The translations under genes were made by a program, and so were the position numbers. From Podocnemis expansa (lineage: Eukaryota; Chordata; Testudines; Podocnemididae), in assembly GCA_007922195.1 (NCBI GenBank), contig ML682005.1, positions 41,408,531-41,472,530 of the forward strand: a DNA stretch of 64,000 nucleotides. The letters run 5' to 3'. Numbering within the stretch: the stretch's first letter is position 1; each line of letters opens with the position of its first letter. The notes under the pieces were generated by a model, which searched no databases, was not told where the DNA came from, and was given only the letters and a program-made list of their open reading frames with translations. Shown here in pieces: positions 46,371 through 59,285 of this stretch.

Positions 46371-47204
46371 ATAGTGAAGGCTAGTGCACAGCATGTAGAG
46401 GTAGCGGCATTTTTCAAATGTTCTAAAATGACCTCATTGGCTCACTTCCTTTAACTGTCATTGAAGAAGGGTGTTTGAAACTAAGAATAACAGAAGAAAG
46501 GCTGAGGTGCATTGTGCAATTGTTCATGAGAGACATGGAAGAAAGCCTAAACATTGTTGTTAAGAGAGCATGTCAGACAGTAAGAAGCAGAGGAGCAGAG
46601 ATATACAGAGCCTTAAAAATAAGGACAAGAATCTTGGAGTTGATGCTGAGAAGGAGAGGGAGTCGACACAGTGATTCACAAGAGTGTCAGACTCCGTATT
46701 TTATATGAAATAGAGAGTGTAATACAGGAACTAGAAAAAGCAAAGAGGAGACGGTTGTAATAATCAAAACTGGTGAGCAGAGGGCCTGCATGAGACCTTC
46801 AGCTGTGTGAACAGATAACATGGTTAGAAGAACCATACACTGTAATTAGACCAGATGGACATAACACTGATTTTAGAAAGAAAAGGCAATATTTGGATAC
46901 CATAGGGAGAGAGAAAAAAAGCTGAAGATGAACCCCAGGGCATGAGCTCATGTGATGGAAAAGATGGTGGTATGTTCCCCTGCAGCAAAGTATGAATGAG
47001 GGAATATGGTTTCAGGGGAACGATTGTGAGTTTATTTTTGGCCACACTAAGTTTAAGTTGATGCCAAGATATCTGGGAAGACGTATGTCAGAGATACAGA
47101 ACAAGACAGGGTTAGATGGAGGAATGCAGGGCAGGAACGGAGAGGTAAATTTGCAAAGAGAGGGGCAGTGGAAGCCATATAAAGAGATGATTCACTCATA
47201 GGCT

Positions 47205-48135
47205 ATGTCTACACTTGAAAAGTTAAGTCGACTCTGCTTCCTTTTCACTGAGACCTGCGGCTTCCTGGCAGAAGGGACCTGCCGGGACCCCCGCAGGTCC
47301 CTGCAGGAAGGAAGCCACAGGTCCCAATGAGAAAGGCACAGAGACTTCCTTCTTGTTGGGAGCCTCGCGGATCCCAGGGAGAAAGAAGCTGAGGCTCCCT
47401 TCTTCCCGGGACCTGCAGGGGTCCTGGCAAGAAGGAAGCCTGTGCTCCCTTCTCCCTGGGACCTGCACCTCCCTTTTCGCCAGGGAGCTGGGGAAGAAGG
47501 GAGCCAGGGCTCCAGCAGAGAAGGGAGCCCCAACATCCCCCCACAGCTCCCTTGACCCTGGCAAAAGGGAGCCACAGATCCTTTCTAGGCAGGGAGCTGG
47601 AGCTCCCCGGAAGAAGGGAGCCACGTGGGGCTCCCCAGTCCTCACTGCAGCGAAGAGAGATTCCCCACAGTCCTTCGGTCAGGTCTGCGGCAGTGAGGGA
47701 ATCCCTTGCTGGCGGCTGGGGCTTGCTTCTCCAGGGCTCCGCTGACGTTGGGGCCCTGACAGCTGTCTTTTTCAGGGCTCCCCTGTCCGGAGAGCCCCAG
47801 TGGCTTGCCTCCCTCAGGCTCCTGGGACAGGGGAGCCCCAGCAGCTGGCTTCTCCAGGGAACCCCTGTGCTTCCTTGCCCCCAAGCTGTGGCTCCCTGAG
47901 CCATGGCTCCCTTTCCCCACCCAGAGCTGCCCTGAGCCCTGGCACTATTCTCCCTACCCTTAGGTCGACTAAGTTGACCTAGGTGTCCACACTAATTTAG
48001 GTTGACTTAGTCCTTAAGTCAACCTAAATACTGGGAGTTATTAAGTCGACCTAAGGATGCCCTTAAGTCAACTTACTGAAAGCCCAGTGTTGACTGGGAT
48101 TAATTTAGGTCAACTTAAGTCCTTAAGATGCAGGG
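47205..48135. repeat. Palindromic element with GC-rich core
   Basis: The left side begins ggctatgtctacacttgaaa, followed by 'gttaagtcgac'. The right side (47960-48130) holds several palindromic 'ttaagtcgacctaa' and 'ttaggtcaacttaa' variants. The core (47.25-47.95 kb) has degenerate units with 'gggacctgcaggggtcctgg' and 'agaagggagcc'. Probably a MITE with an expanded interior. It interrupts a purine-rich retroposon-like stretch that resumes at about 48.14 kb. Confidence 0.5.
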
Positions 48136-48790
48136 CGAGACACCCCTCTATGGCCCCTATGGAGAGTGTGGAAGAGAGAGTCAATGATTCAGGAGGAAAA
48201 CAATATCAGCTAAGGGAGGAAAACACCTTGAGAAAGAGGGTCGGACAACAGCTTCAAAAAACAGCACAGAGATCAAGAAGAATGAAGATAAGAGTAAAAA
48301 CCTTAAGATCTGGCCAGGAAGTAGTCAGTCATTAGAAACTATGGCAAGAGCAATATAGGAGAAGGCAAGTGCCAGACTGTGACAGGATAGGAGAAGGCAG
48401 GTGCCAGACTATGGCAGTTCACGAGGACTAGAAATAGAAACAATGGTTGCAGACTATGTAGCCAATTAATTCGGAGGTGAAAGGAAAAAAGGAGGTGTCC
48501 AGTAGCTGGAGAGGCAGTTGGAGTCTAGAGTCAGCTATTTCTGGAGGATGGAGAAAGCAGAGAATATCTGTAATTTGAGGGGAAGGTACAGAGAAGAGAA
48601 AGAGCCAAAAGGTGACGGACATGATTAAAAAAAACCCTTTACAGAGCAGAGAGGGAGGTCAGCATCCCCAGATTCCTTCTGATGAAGACAGGAACAACTT
48701 GTGCTGGGCAATAGGAGGAGGCAACAGTCAGCCAACACTCCCCTGCATTTATTTGCATCCAATTCTGTAAGTTCTCCCTCTTCAAAGCGT

Positions 48791-48910
48791 TTGACAAGGT
48801 GGGATATTCTCCCACGAAAGCTCATGCGATAAATAAATCTGTTAGTCTTTAAGTGCCATACGACTCCTTGCTTTTTTTGCTTTACTAGACTAACATGGCT
48901 GCCCCTTTGG
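48791..48910 (+). mobile_element. Foldback MITE, right half only
   Basis: Reads gtgggatattctcccacgaa, then ttagtctttaagtgccatac, then ctagactaacatggctgccc. Same family as 19639-19820, without the left arm. Confidence 0.72.
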
Positions 48911-49314
48911 AAGTCAGCCAACAGAGTGTCTTTTGAAATTGTGGGAAGGGTTGGAAAGGAAGAAAATAGGACAAGACACCAGAGGAGCACTCAGGGAAAA
49001 GAGGCATTAAAATTATTCACTGAAATACTGCACTGAGAGAATGGTGCTTCCTAAGAATGTGAAAAATAAAATATAAAGAAAAAGCTTGTTTAAATTTCTT
49101 CTAGCTTTCTTCAGTTTTTTTTGGGTGTCAGGGATTTTGGTGGGTGGACACAGGTTCTGTATGTTACTAAGCAAAAATTATGACTGTATACCAGAAATTT
49201 ACCCCAACATCCAGACTCTGCGCAGAGAGGCCCATTCTGTAGTTTGGAAGTATTAGTCCACTCCCAAAAAAAAAATGGTTGCAATGCTCTATTTAGAAAT
49301 GAAAAGGTCTAAAA

Positions 49315-50168
49315 CAGGCCTGTCCAACCTGTGGCCCGGGGGCCAGACTCTGGCCTGCCAAGGGCTTTCATCTGGCCCACGGAGTGCTGCTGCAAGAGCC
49401 TGTGAGCGGGGCTGGCCAGGGCCCTTGTCAATTTCCGAGCCTGTGCACACCACAGCTACAGGGAGACGTGGCATGACCGAAGAGCTGTTCAGGGACTGGA
49501 TTCTGCCCCTTTTGAGTGAGCAGGAGGCAGGTGAAGGGCGAGTGCCCCAAGCAGTTTAAAATCCTGACCTGGACATCCCCCCCCAGGTTTGCTCTCCTCC
49601 CACACCCCTGACTCTAGCACTCTTGCCCTTCCCCCTAACCTCAGTGGCAACTCTTCTGAAAAGATTGCTACCCATCAGTGTTTCTGGTACAGAGATGCCA
49701 AAATCTGTGACCCCTACAAAACTGCCAAGGTTTATGTCCTGTCTCTCCAACTCTGTTCTCCTCTCCCTCTTCCTAGCACTGCTCTCCTTTCCCAGAGTAG
49801 TGCTTGGCAGGGAGTGAAGAGAGCAGAGTTGGTGGGGTCCCTGTCAGGAAGTAGCTGAGTCCTGCTACCCAGCCACTTTGTTCCTCCCACCTCACCCTTC
49901 ATCCCCTTCCCTTCTCTGCCATGCTCCCCTTTCCTGCCTTGCTCCCCATGCTCTGTCTTGCCCCTGCACACAGGCACCTCTGCCCTACCACCTTGTTCTC
50001 TACACAGTGCAAGCAAAAGCAATGCCAAATATCACACTAATTATTTTATTAAAGTTTATTAATAAAGATCTATTTCTATGTCTTTTCTATCAAAAATTCT
50101 CTCACTGGTCCCCCAACTGAGAAAAGAATTGCAATGTGACCCCTCACTCAAAAAGGCTGGACACCCCA
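49315..50168. mobile_element. hAT-like element, 854 bp
   Basis: Starts caggcctgtccaacctgtgg and ends ggctggacacccca, a partial inverted repeat. Flanked by gtctaaaa at 49307-49314 and 50169-50176. C-rich interior, non-coding as far as I can see. Confidence 0.78.
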
Positions 50169-50367
50169 GTCTAAAATCTGTGCTCATGGATAGTACTGTG
50201 TGACTTAGTCTGGAAGAAAATAATGTTAACTTGAAACATTTTGGAATACATAATCCTTTCAATATATAGCACCTGTTATTATACAAACAGCTATCAGCAT
50301 GTACTACATGGAAAACAGACCCCTTTGGTTATATGTAACCCCTGTTACATAGGTACGCTGCTTACGG

Positions 50368-50592
50368 TACTGATAAAGGTGAGCTTTCAGTTTAATCAAC
50401 TTATAGGCACTGGATAACTTTCAGATTCAGCTATCATATGTTTAAACTAAGCCAAGGATTCATTTTGTTTTGATGTCATTCTTAATAAAACCTGTTGTGA
50501 TACTGAAAAACCCCACACAAAGCCCTATTGTACATAAAATTATTACATCATGGGCTAAAATGATTAAAATCACCTTTCTTAATCAGCTTCAG
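50368..50592 (+). repeat. Direct repeat copy A (intron w4-w5)
   Basis: 225 bp that recur at 52300-52527 in the same orientation. Shared blocks include 'aagccaaggattcattt', 'acacaaagc', 'atcatgggctaaaa' and 'aaatcacctttcttaatcag'. By eye about 80% identity with small indels. It lies about 130 bp downstream of the exon w4 donor in gene direction. Confidence 0.85.
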
Positions 50593-50720
50593 TGCATTTA
50601 AAGCTAATTTCTTATTTAACAAAAATTTTAAAATAATGTCAAGGTAATAAAACTACTGGGAAACAGCAAGGATGATACTACAGCAATATGTATTGTTACA
50701 GTAGGATATGGGATACTCAC

Positions 50721-50775
50721 TGAATCCTCATCTTGGATCATCTGTACCAAATTATCAAGTACAGGAGCGAGATTT
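50721..50775 (-). CDS. CARMIL1: CARMIL1 exon w4 (leucine-rich repeat)
   Basis: A 55-bp exon (1 + 18 codons), NLAPVLDNLVQMIQDEDS. This is the helical side of one leucine-rich repeat. Acceptor CCTGCAG, donor TTCA|GTGAGT, phase 0 to exon w5 (EDS|PLQSL). The intron that follows is 16 kb long and holds the DIRS element and several hAT-like insertions. Confidence 0.93.
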
Positions 50776-50977
<202 letters not shown>

Positions 50978-51298
50978 TCAGATTAAATGAAGAATTAAAA
51001 ATACTCTCCATTTGCTAAATACAGCTGAATCAACAAAATTACATCCTCTGGAGTGACTTTACACCAACATTCCAATTTATAAGACTCTGAAACTCTTGCA
51101 TTCTTTTATTTTTAAATCTTTTGGTCTCCTTTTGTTTTCCACTGTTCCACAAAATGACCCTATTGTTTGTGATCAGACCATTGAAAAGTTCCCTGCTAAT
51201 CAGCAACTGCATACACAGCAGAAAAAGCGGAAGAAGATTTAATTCTTGAACTTTAGTCCACAAGCAAAAAAACATGAAAAAACATTTTTCTCTTTCCC

Positions 51299-52079
51299 CT
51301 AGTCTACACCTGGGGCAAATTCAGCAGCAGTCGACTGCCAGTTATGCACGGAATGCAGAATTCCTTGCATAACTAGCAGTGACTTTTAAGGCTGCCACTA
51401 CACATTAGGGCAGGGGTCAGCAACCTCTGCTGACCTCTGTGCTGGTCCTTCCACCCCAACCCTCAGCTGGTGCTGGTGGCCCCCTCTGCTAAGAAAATGT
51501 GGTGGCTGCCTGAAAATTCTGCAGCAGTCATGGCTGGTGTTGGAGCAGTTCCCAGGCATGCCATGGAAAGAAGTCACCCAGAGTGGCTCATCTTGGCACT
51601 GTGCCTGTAGGCTGGGGTCCCCAGGCACACCACAAAAAGAAGTGGGTTCCCAGGCATGCTGCAGAAAGATGATGTCTGGAGGGGCTCCTTTGGGGATCAT
51701 CATGCTACTGAGAGGAGCCACTCTGGGCAGCTTTTTTTTGTGTCACTTGGAGGCATAGGCAAGGGGGGAACCCGTGTCCCAGCTGCACCCAAAGGAAGCC
51801 ACCCAGAGTGGCTCTCAGTGGCAGGAGCAGCAAATCTGTGGTACCGAAGAGGATGCCACACGCTGCTCTGAATGGGCTTGGGTGCCACTGTCAGCACATG
51901 TGCCAGGGTTGTCTACCCCTGCATTAGGGCAAAGCCGACCGCAAGAGTCCCTATGCCCCATGGCCTCCAGGACTTCCAGGGCTGACTTCCGGGAGCAGCG
52001 TGGCGAGTTCATACTCACTGTGATCTGCTCCCTGAAGGGCGAAATGATGGCAGTGAAATCGCCACTGTCAGTGTAGACT
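51299..52079. mobile_element. Palindromic 'gtctacac' MITE interrupted by a hAT-like element
   Basis: Outer ends tagtctacacctggggc and cactgtcagtgtagactta are inverted. Text such as 'aattcagcagcagtc' and 'cagtgaaatcgccactg' is shared with the copy at 57612-57917. Without the nested insertion it is about 260 bp. No clear target duplication seen. Confidence 0.68.
51411..51921. mobile_element. hAT-like element nested in a MITE
   Basis: 511 bp. Termini caggggtcagcaacc and ggttgtctacccctg. Perfect duplication cattaggg at 51403-51410 and 51922-51929. The interior has tandem-like 'catgccatggaaagaagtca' and 'aggcatgctgcagaaaga' units. It sits inside the palindromic element 51299-52079. Confidence 0.86.
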
Positions 52080-52299
52080 TATCCTACATTAACCAAAGGA
52101 GATCTTTTCTAGTCTTTGGCTTTGAGAATCAGAGAAACATGCTACATTGCCATCCGTGCTACATATACCAACATGCTCTTGTAGCCTCCACATACAAATA
52201 GGTTAATGGAAGAAGTTTGTGACTAAATCAAACTGCTACAATTGGCTGCATTTTATTCTGTTCTTGGATGAGAAAATGAAAGCTGCATGCTCCCTATGA

Positions 52300-52527
52300 T
52301 ACTGATAAAGCCAATGTTTCACCTGATTAAATTTACTAGGCACTGGTTAACTTTTGGATTCAGTTATCATGGGGTTAAACAAAGCCAAGGATTCATTTAA
52401 CTTTGACACCATTCTTAATCAAACTTGTTGTGAGACTGAAAAACCCCCACACAAAGCTCTATGGTACATTAAAATAATTATATCATGGGCTAAAAGGATT
52501 TAAATCACCTTTCTTAATCAGTTTCAG
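52300..52527 (+). repeat. Direct repeat copy B (intron w2-w3)
   Basis: Partner of 50368-50592, 1.93 kb away. It lies about 40 bp downstream of the exon w2 donor in gene direction. I do not recognise the sequence as a known transposon end; it could be an old dispersed repeat or a local duplication. Confidence 0.85.
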
Positions 52528-52554
52528 GACATGTATTACCTTTCACCCCTTTTA

Positions 52555-52647
<93 letters not shown>

Positions 52648-53329
52648 CTAGAAACAGACAAAACATCTGCAACTAATTAAGGTATTTTGATAACAGAGAA
52701 AAAAGCAGCCAAAGTTTTGTAAATATAAAAGGGTGCCATATACAGCAAAAATAGCTGCAAGATTATTATTTATTGACATTCATACTACAGCCTACGCAGA
52801 AATCATTTCCATGCTAATCTCTTGTAATATACATGTAACATGAGAGTGGAATTGTCTCTTCTTTCTGGTACAAAGTACTGGCCACAAGCCAGAGAAGGGT
52901 TTAAATGGCACTGAAAAACTCCCTTTATCCCTGCAGGCTGGTAGAGACTTCTGGGTTTTGCTGCTTGCCTTAATCTAAAAATGTTTGGGTGCTTTACAGT
53001 TTCTGTTTTGAAGAACAACTATCAATTAACATAAAAGCCAAAGCTGTTATGCATTCCTTTCCTTTCTTAAATCCTAGAGACAAAATTTTACACTACCTAC
53101 GTGACCTATAAGCGTCAAAGCAATGTTACTTCATGTGTGCAGCAGAGAGAAGGGACTTGGTAACAAAGAGCAATGAGTCAAGGATCAATGGAAGTTTGGC
53201 TTTTTTTGACCAATGTTTTAAAAATAATTTATAGATGTTATGCAGTATTTAATAACAGTTAAACTAGAAGATGAACTTTTTTCTTATTTCAAAATGGGGA
53301 TGAGAAAAAAGAATAGAATGGATTAGTCT

Positions 53330-54105
53330 CTGGGCTTGAGAAATCCCAGGTACCAGGTCGCCATAAAACCTAGAAATTTGTCAACTATCACTCCCTCTTC
53401 TGCTGCATGATGGTGGAGGAGGTGAGCACTTCCTGCCACCGCTGCCGTGCTGCAGAAAAGGGAGCTGCCCTACAGTCCACTCCCCAGCATGTCAGCGATG
53501 GGGAACAGTCTCAGGAGCAACTCCCTTTCCCACAGCATGGCGGTGATGGCAGGGGGTGGACTCTGCTGCAAAGTCAGCTCCCCACCACTCCTGATGTGCC
53601 TTGGGAAAGGGGGCTTCTCCTCAGTCCATTTCCTGCTTCCAACATGTCAGTGGAATGCTGGCATTTCAGCAGCAGGGAGTGGACTCAGGGGCAGCCCCCT
53701 TTTCCATGGCATGTTGGCAGAAACAGGGGCAGACCCTTCTACAGAGTCAATACCTAGCTGCTCCTGCTCTGACATGCCTAGGGAAAGTGGGCTGTTCCTG
53801 TGTACACTCCCTGTTGCCGACATGCTGGGAGAATGATAGCAGGTTGGCAGCAGGGAAAGCACTCAGGAGCAGTCCTCTTTCCTGTGGCATGTCAGGAGCA
53901 GTGGGTAGGCGACCCTGCTGCTGAGATTTTGGTGGAATGTTGTTGTTGGCAGTGGGAGAGGTCTCAGGACCAGCCCCCTTTCTTGTAGCATGTAAGGAGC
54001 ACTGAGAAGTGGACCCTGCAGCATGGGAAAGTAAAGTGTGCCTGAGTCTGCTCCCCAGCATTCGTCTGGCTTCTTAATTTTTGGACGGGCTCCTAGAGTC
54101 AAAGA
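53330..54105. mobile_element. Probable hAT-like element with GC-rich tandem interior
   Basis: The left end ctgggcttgagaaatcccag then gtaccaggtcgcc resembles the ends of the 25071 and 42528 family; the right end reads tttttggacgggctcctag. Between 53.4 and 54.05 kb, degenerate units containing 'gcatgtcrg' and 'cagccccctttcc' repeat about every 100 bp. No target duplication found. Long frames on both strands are spurious. Confidence 0.5.
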
Positions 54106-54784
54106 AAATCTGTTGAGCCTGGATTAGTTGTGTGATGTACAGAACTGCATTATTAATCTGAATTATTGCTGCATATTAAAACACCATTTCAAGATTTAGT
54201 GAAAAGTCTATAAACAAAGGATTCAAAGGTAAGTACAATGTCAAGAATACCAATTATTAAAACCACATACTTTAACAGGTTATTAATTCTTGACCACTTT
54301 TAATAATTGAATATACTCAAAGTAATGTAATGTTTTCAAGGAAGGAAAAATGTTTTCATATTTCCTGTGAACAGAACACACTCTAAACTACTTTCTGGTT
54401 TTCCTGAAACCAAACGATTGGATTTATAAGCAGAAAGTTGCCATTTCACCATGGAGTAATCAGGGGTAAGTGGTGTTTTCGTTATATTGCCCTGTATCAA
54501 AAAGGGGCAACATTTCACATCATTTGTAGATCTGACCAAATGTTTTGAATCAAGCCAGCAGATTTTTGTGAAATATAAGCAAAAATTTAACCTCTCTCTA
54601 ATCCAGACTCAATATTTTGTAGCAATATTATCTAATTAGCTATTATAACAAGTTTTAAGAGAGATTAGAGACAGCTGGATAAAAACTTGATGCATCAATT
54701 CAAGCTTTTATTGTAGTGATGAGGCCAAGCTCATATTTAAAATAAATCCAAACTAAGAAGAATATTTTGTACATAGCCTGCTTC

Positions 54785-54799
54785 CCCCCCCCCCCCCCA
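54785..54799. repeat. Homopolymer C run
   Basis: About 15 consecutive C bases. The length may be unreliable in assembly. Confidence 0.9.
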
Positions 54800-57611
54800 T
54801 GGACTGAAACAAAAGCCTGGATCCCAGCTCTCCTGGAATGGGTTGACTTGAAAATCTAAATTTGGAATTTGTGCAGCTTTAGCCCATCTCTCATTTACTA
54901 ATAGCATTTGTAGCACTTGCCATCTAAGTGCCAGAATCATTCAGCTGCACTTCAGGATTTGCTCACTGACTCATCCACTATTAGAAAACACTTTTACACA
55001 GGCTGCCACATTAATTGCTGTTATATGAAACTGACAGATGTGAACTCCTGTCAAAATTTTTAAAAAACAATTTTCAAAAAAACCATCTAAATGGAATACT
55101 ATAATCTGGTTTTACTTAGACCTGAGTGCCTGTATGCTTCTAAAAAAGAACAAATATAACTTAACCCATGTTTCTTGGTACGTTTTTTACTGGCTATATT
55201 TCAATACAACATCAGTTTCTGTTCTGGCAGAATTTCTTTTTTGATGCATAAAGCCTTGTAAGAATCTCAAAAGGGATCTATTATATATTAATCACAAGTA
55301 TGGTGTCATTTATCTGCACTAACATTGCATCCAAAATAAGACTTAAGGGCCAACTCTATGCATGGTAAAGTTTAAGTACACACAGGAACAAAGGAAAGCT
55401 TTTAAGTTTGCACCTACAATTTTATATTCACAATCTTTAGGAGGTACAAATATAAGATACTGATATCTATTTATTGTAAGAATAAAAGAAACATCTGATC
55501 ACAAAAGGTCAGAGAGTCATCAATGTTATGTTACTATCAATGTTATGTTACTTGATTCCGCAAAAGAGTGCGTACACAAGTATAAATTAAGTCTACTGTC
55601 CTTTTAAAGCTTGACCCATGATACAATATAAAAACCCCCCACCTCCTGAGATCACAAATGACAGTAAATTACATTTTAAGAACCACTTCTTCAGCAATTA
55701 AGAAACAGAAAGCACAGTAGAAGCTATAATGTACCAGTATGTGGGGAGCAAAAACAAAGCTGCTTACTGATTCAATGGTTAAAATGCTGAAGGTAAGGCA
55801 TGGAGGGTACTTACACAGTGACCAAGCTAAGGGAAGCAGAAGGGAAAAGAGTGAAAAATATCAGTGCTGAGCAGGCAGAAATAAAACTGCAGTTTTCATA
55901 ATAAAATCAGCAATACAAAATGATAAAGCTCTGGATTTGAGTTAGTACACTGGAATTTTGATGTGCAGCCAAATAAAGAGAAAAGGAGCAAAAAGGAGAA
56001 ATTTATCTTTCCATGCAGAATTAAGGCCTGGCCCTGCAGTCTGGATACAACTTTGCACTAGCTGAAAGAAGGAAGGACAAAGGTAACAGCAAATGTGCTT
56101 CTTGCCCCCTGCTGCTGCAGAAACCCAGCTGCAGCTGGGAGTGGGGAGGAGAAACTGGTTTGGAGGTTTTACTGCTGAGAAAAGACTGCTGACTGCTCAT
56201 CCAGCATTAGTCAGTTATATAACCAGACCAAGGTGAGCCAGTCCCAGCACTGGTCAAGGCGCTTCCCACCCTGCATTAAGGATGTGATTGTTGCAAATAT
56301 AACTTTTCAGAAAGAACAAGAGGATGAATGAGGTTTAGTCACTGGGAAAAAGTCAGGCCAATGGGTATATGGAGAAATGTCAGTTGAGAGACCAGCTCGA
56401 TTTTCTTTTTTTTTACAGCTGTGTCAAGTTGCCCATTTGTCCGGGGGGTGGGTTTGGGGGAAGACACGTAGCCCTTCAAACTAAGCTAAGTAGAAGGCCT
56501 ATTTAAGTCATCAAAAGATCTATTTAAGTCACCAAACGTAATCTCTGAAGGAAACCATCTCCTTACTCTGGCATTTTTCTTGGAATATACTTCCTCTCAT
56601 GGGCAGGAAATACATCACCAGTACAGACTTGGGTAGTTTAATTAAGAAAGACATGGATAAGAAATGGACCAGCCTATCTGGATGAGATGCAGAAGGGGGC
56701 TCATAAGGTGAGGTAAGTACATGCCATGATCAGACTTGATTCAGTGTCCAACACAGCATGGCCCTCAACCGAGGAACTTGCTACCACTCCCATGAACTAG
56801 TAGATTAGCTTTCTCCTCTACTGAATGGAAAAAATGTCTAATTCAATAAATTGCATCTATTCAGTGCTGGCATTAAAGCTGTGCCTGAGTCTTCCTGTGA
56901 ATTCCAGGGAATTACACTTTTAATTTACATTCACTAAAGTTTCCTGTGATTAAAAATAAAAATGATAGGAATACGTATTTTAAAAACGCACTCCAAAACT
57001 ACACACTCCTGTTCCTTCCTCTTTTTGACTTGAAAGCTTTTCTTACTTTGAATTTACATACTATGGATCATTAAAAGAAAATAGCTTCCAAAGAGTACAA
57101 CAGTCGAAACAAAATACTACCTGCCTTAAAAAACAGATTGTGTTTCACTCATCAGGGAAGCTCCTAATGCAATTTCTACTCCTTACTGTGTGATAAGCCA
57201 TCAAACGAAAACCTAGGACAAGGATTTCTGCACTTCAATTCAGTTAATCAAGTTCAGTTTTCTTGTTCAGAAGAGGAGAGTCAGAATTGACAGGCCTAGC
57301 ATTTAAGCTATGTCAAAAATACCTGTCAAATTCTTTTTTAAACCTTGCAAAAAAAAATCCACCAAGTCTTGCCAAATGAAGGCTCCTACTTCTCTTTTAG
57401 AACACACGGCAGCACCAAACTCTGAGTTCTTTAATTACTGGATGTGCATGCTGCGAGCTGAACCTCTGCTCTGTCAGTGTGATTTATTATTAAGAAACAC
57501 TCCAGAGAGCAGGGTTTTTGTGAATATTAGTGCTGTGTCTGCTCACAAAAATCAATCAGACAGAAGGAAATGATACTGTCTGAGCAGACATATCATGTGA
57601 AAACACACAAA

Positions 57612-57917
57612 AACTGAGGCCAGGTTTGCACTGGCAGCGAAATTCAGCAGCAGTCAATGGCAAGTTACACAAGCTACACAGAATAGCTTGCATAACTCCT
57701 TTTGACTTCGTAAATCCCATTCATTTCAGGATCTTCACTGTGCTGTACCAACAGGAAATGCATTCTTGCCAATGCAGCACTTTGCCACTTGAGGCAGTGG
57801 TTTTATTAAGCTGACCTCCAGACTGACGAAGCAGGTCTTAACTGAATGCTAAGTCGATCTGGAAGGATCAATCTGACAGCAGTGAATTTGCTGCCATCAG
57901 TGTAGACATGGCCTATA
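57612..57917. mobile_element. Palindromic 'gtctacac' MITE, 306 bp
   Basis: The left end ggccaggtttgcactggcag is matched in reverse complement by the right end (ctgccatcagtgtagacatg then gcc) over about 38 bp at roughly 75% identity. The same family appears near 9720-9975, 11997-12320 and 51299-52079. Superfamily not determined. Confidence 0.7.
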
Positions 57918-58159
57918 ACTGGTCTGATGAAGTTTTATTTTCCTGTGAACTAACAGAACCTGCTGAAGATTTTTCTAACACCTTTTCTAAACAAATCTCC
58001 ACTATTAAATTTCCTTTCTTCATGCTGGCCACCAGACATGGGGATTGACTTTCTATATTTGTGGGGGAGAGCTCCCAACAGGGCTGTGAATGGAAAGGGA
58101 AAATTCCTTGTTTGCATGAAGCATGCAGTTTTTTGGGGGTTGTGGGGTTTGTTAGGGTT

Positions 58160-58177
58160 TTGGGGGGGGGGGGGGGC
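58160..58177. repeat. Homopolymer G run
   Basis: A long G run preceded by 'gttttggg'. The length may be unreliable in assembly. Confidence 0.88.
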
Positions 58178-58707
58178 ACAACACCTCCCCTACCATCTCC
58201 AAACTACGCCCATGATACCAAGGCATTATGCATCTGGTCCAGAAATGCAGGTGTACAACTTAGTTTGAAAGTGACAGTAATAGCACTCCATAAGGATCCC
58301 TCTCTATCCCATTCAAGTCACTTCTGTGGAAAAAAAGCCCTGGGCCCTTTCTTTTGGAGTTTCCACTGCTAAGCTCATAGCAGGACCAAAGTTCAAACTA
58401 CTTTTTTTCCCTTATATTTGTTTGCAAGGTCCACATAAGTAGGTGAGGTTGAGAGTGAGAGTGAGTCTCTCTCTCTTCTTTCCCCAATTTCTTCAATGCT
58501 CTTTTATCCTCTAGAACACCGATAGGAACCACCCAGTGAATAGAACTGGGTCTTGTTCCTCAGCAAGGCTAAGTAGTTCTGACATGGAGTGCTCAATGCC
58601 TCAAAAGAATGCTCAGCACATGGCAAGCTCCAGCCTGTGGCAATGGTGAAGAACTGAAGGAAAGAAGTAAACTCTAGCTTCAAACTTCCAATGGATTATT
58701 ACAAACA

Positions 58708-58748
58708 AGGGTTTGTTTGTTTTTTTGTTTGTTTTTTGTTTGTTTTTT
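58708..58748. repeat. T-rich TTTG simple repeat
   Basis: Irregular tttgtttgttttt units over about 40 bp. Confidence 0.85.
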
Positions 58749-59285
58749 TAATTTATTGTGGTAAAATATGAAGACCATTTGGACCGTGCCTCAGACTAAA
58801 AGTGATATTTAAATCTCTTACCAGAGTACCAGTTTGGGACTAGAAAACCAGAGTCTCTTACAATACTGAAAAATAAATCATGGGAAAGGGTGCAGATCCC
58901 AAAGAGAAGAGAATCAGACTGCAGGAACGGCTTCAAAATACACTGCTTCCTGCCTTCCATTCAGCTCAAGCTGCATGGAGTTTAGAAAAAGCCCACTTCA
59001 CATCTCAATACAACTCCGATCTATAGATGCTACTATGTCAGTGACAGTGCAGTGCTCTGCATCTTCCAGAAAAATCTTTACAATGAGCATTACTATTTTT
59101 ACTCATGATCATGATTGGCTAGCAGAATGTGTGTGTATAAGCAGACACCTTGCTTTTAGAAAAAGAACTTATCCTTTCCACAACTTTTAACTACAAAAGA
59201 GGAGCAAATGGCTGTATGTATCTGAGGAAATGAGTGATTCCAAGTAAATGCAGCTTCCCAACTTGTTCTGGAATATTATTCTTAC

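Larger units (their letters stand above)
52648..59285. other. CARMIL1 intron w1-w2
   Basis: A 6.6-kb intron. It contains a GC-rich repetitive element at 53330-54105, a C run at 54785-54799, a foldback MITE (57612-57917), a G run at 58160-58177 and a TTTG-type run at about 58708-58748. The segment 54.1-57.3 kb is AT-rich with no recognised elements. Confidence 0.72.

Noticed and set aside
47245..47904. 219-codon open frame on the minus strand with proline/glycine-rich product
   Set aside because: Produced by degenerate tandem units; several other frames are open over the same bases. Composition effect, not a gene.
46450..48650. Possible LTR or LINE from purine-rich text such as 'gttgatgccaagatatctgg'
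   Set aside because: Vaguely resembles an old amniote retroposon, but I cannot see ends, a reading frame or a primer-binding site.
53407..53924. Overlapping frames of up to 129 codons
   Set aside because: They follow the tandem units of a repetitive element and give repetitive, low-complexity proteins.
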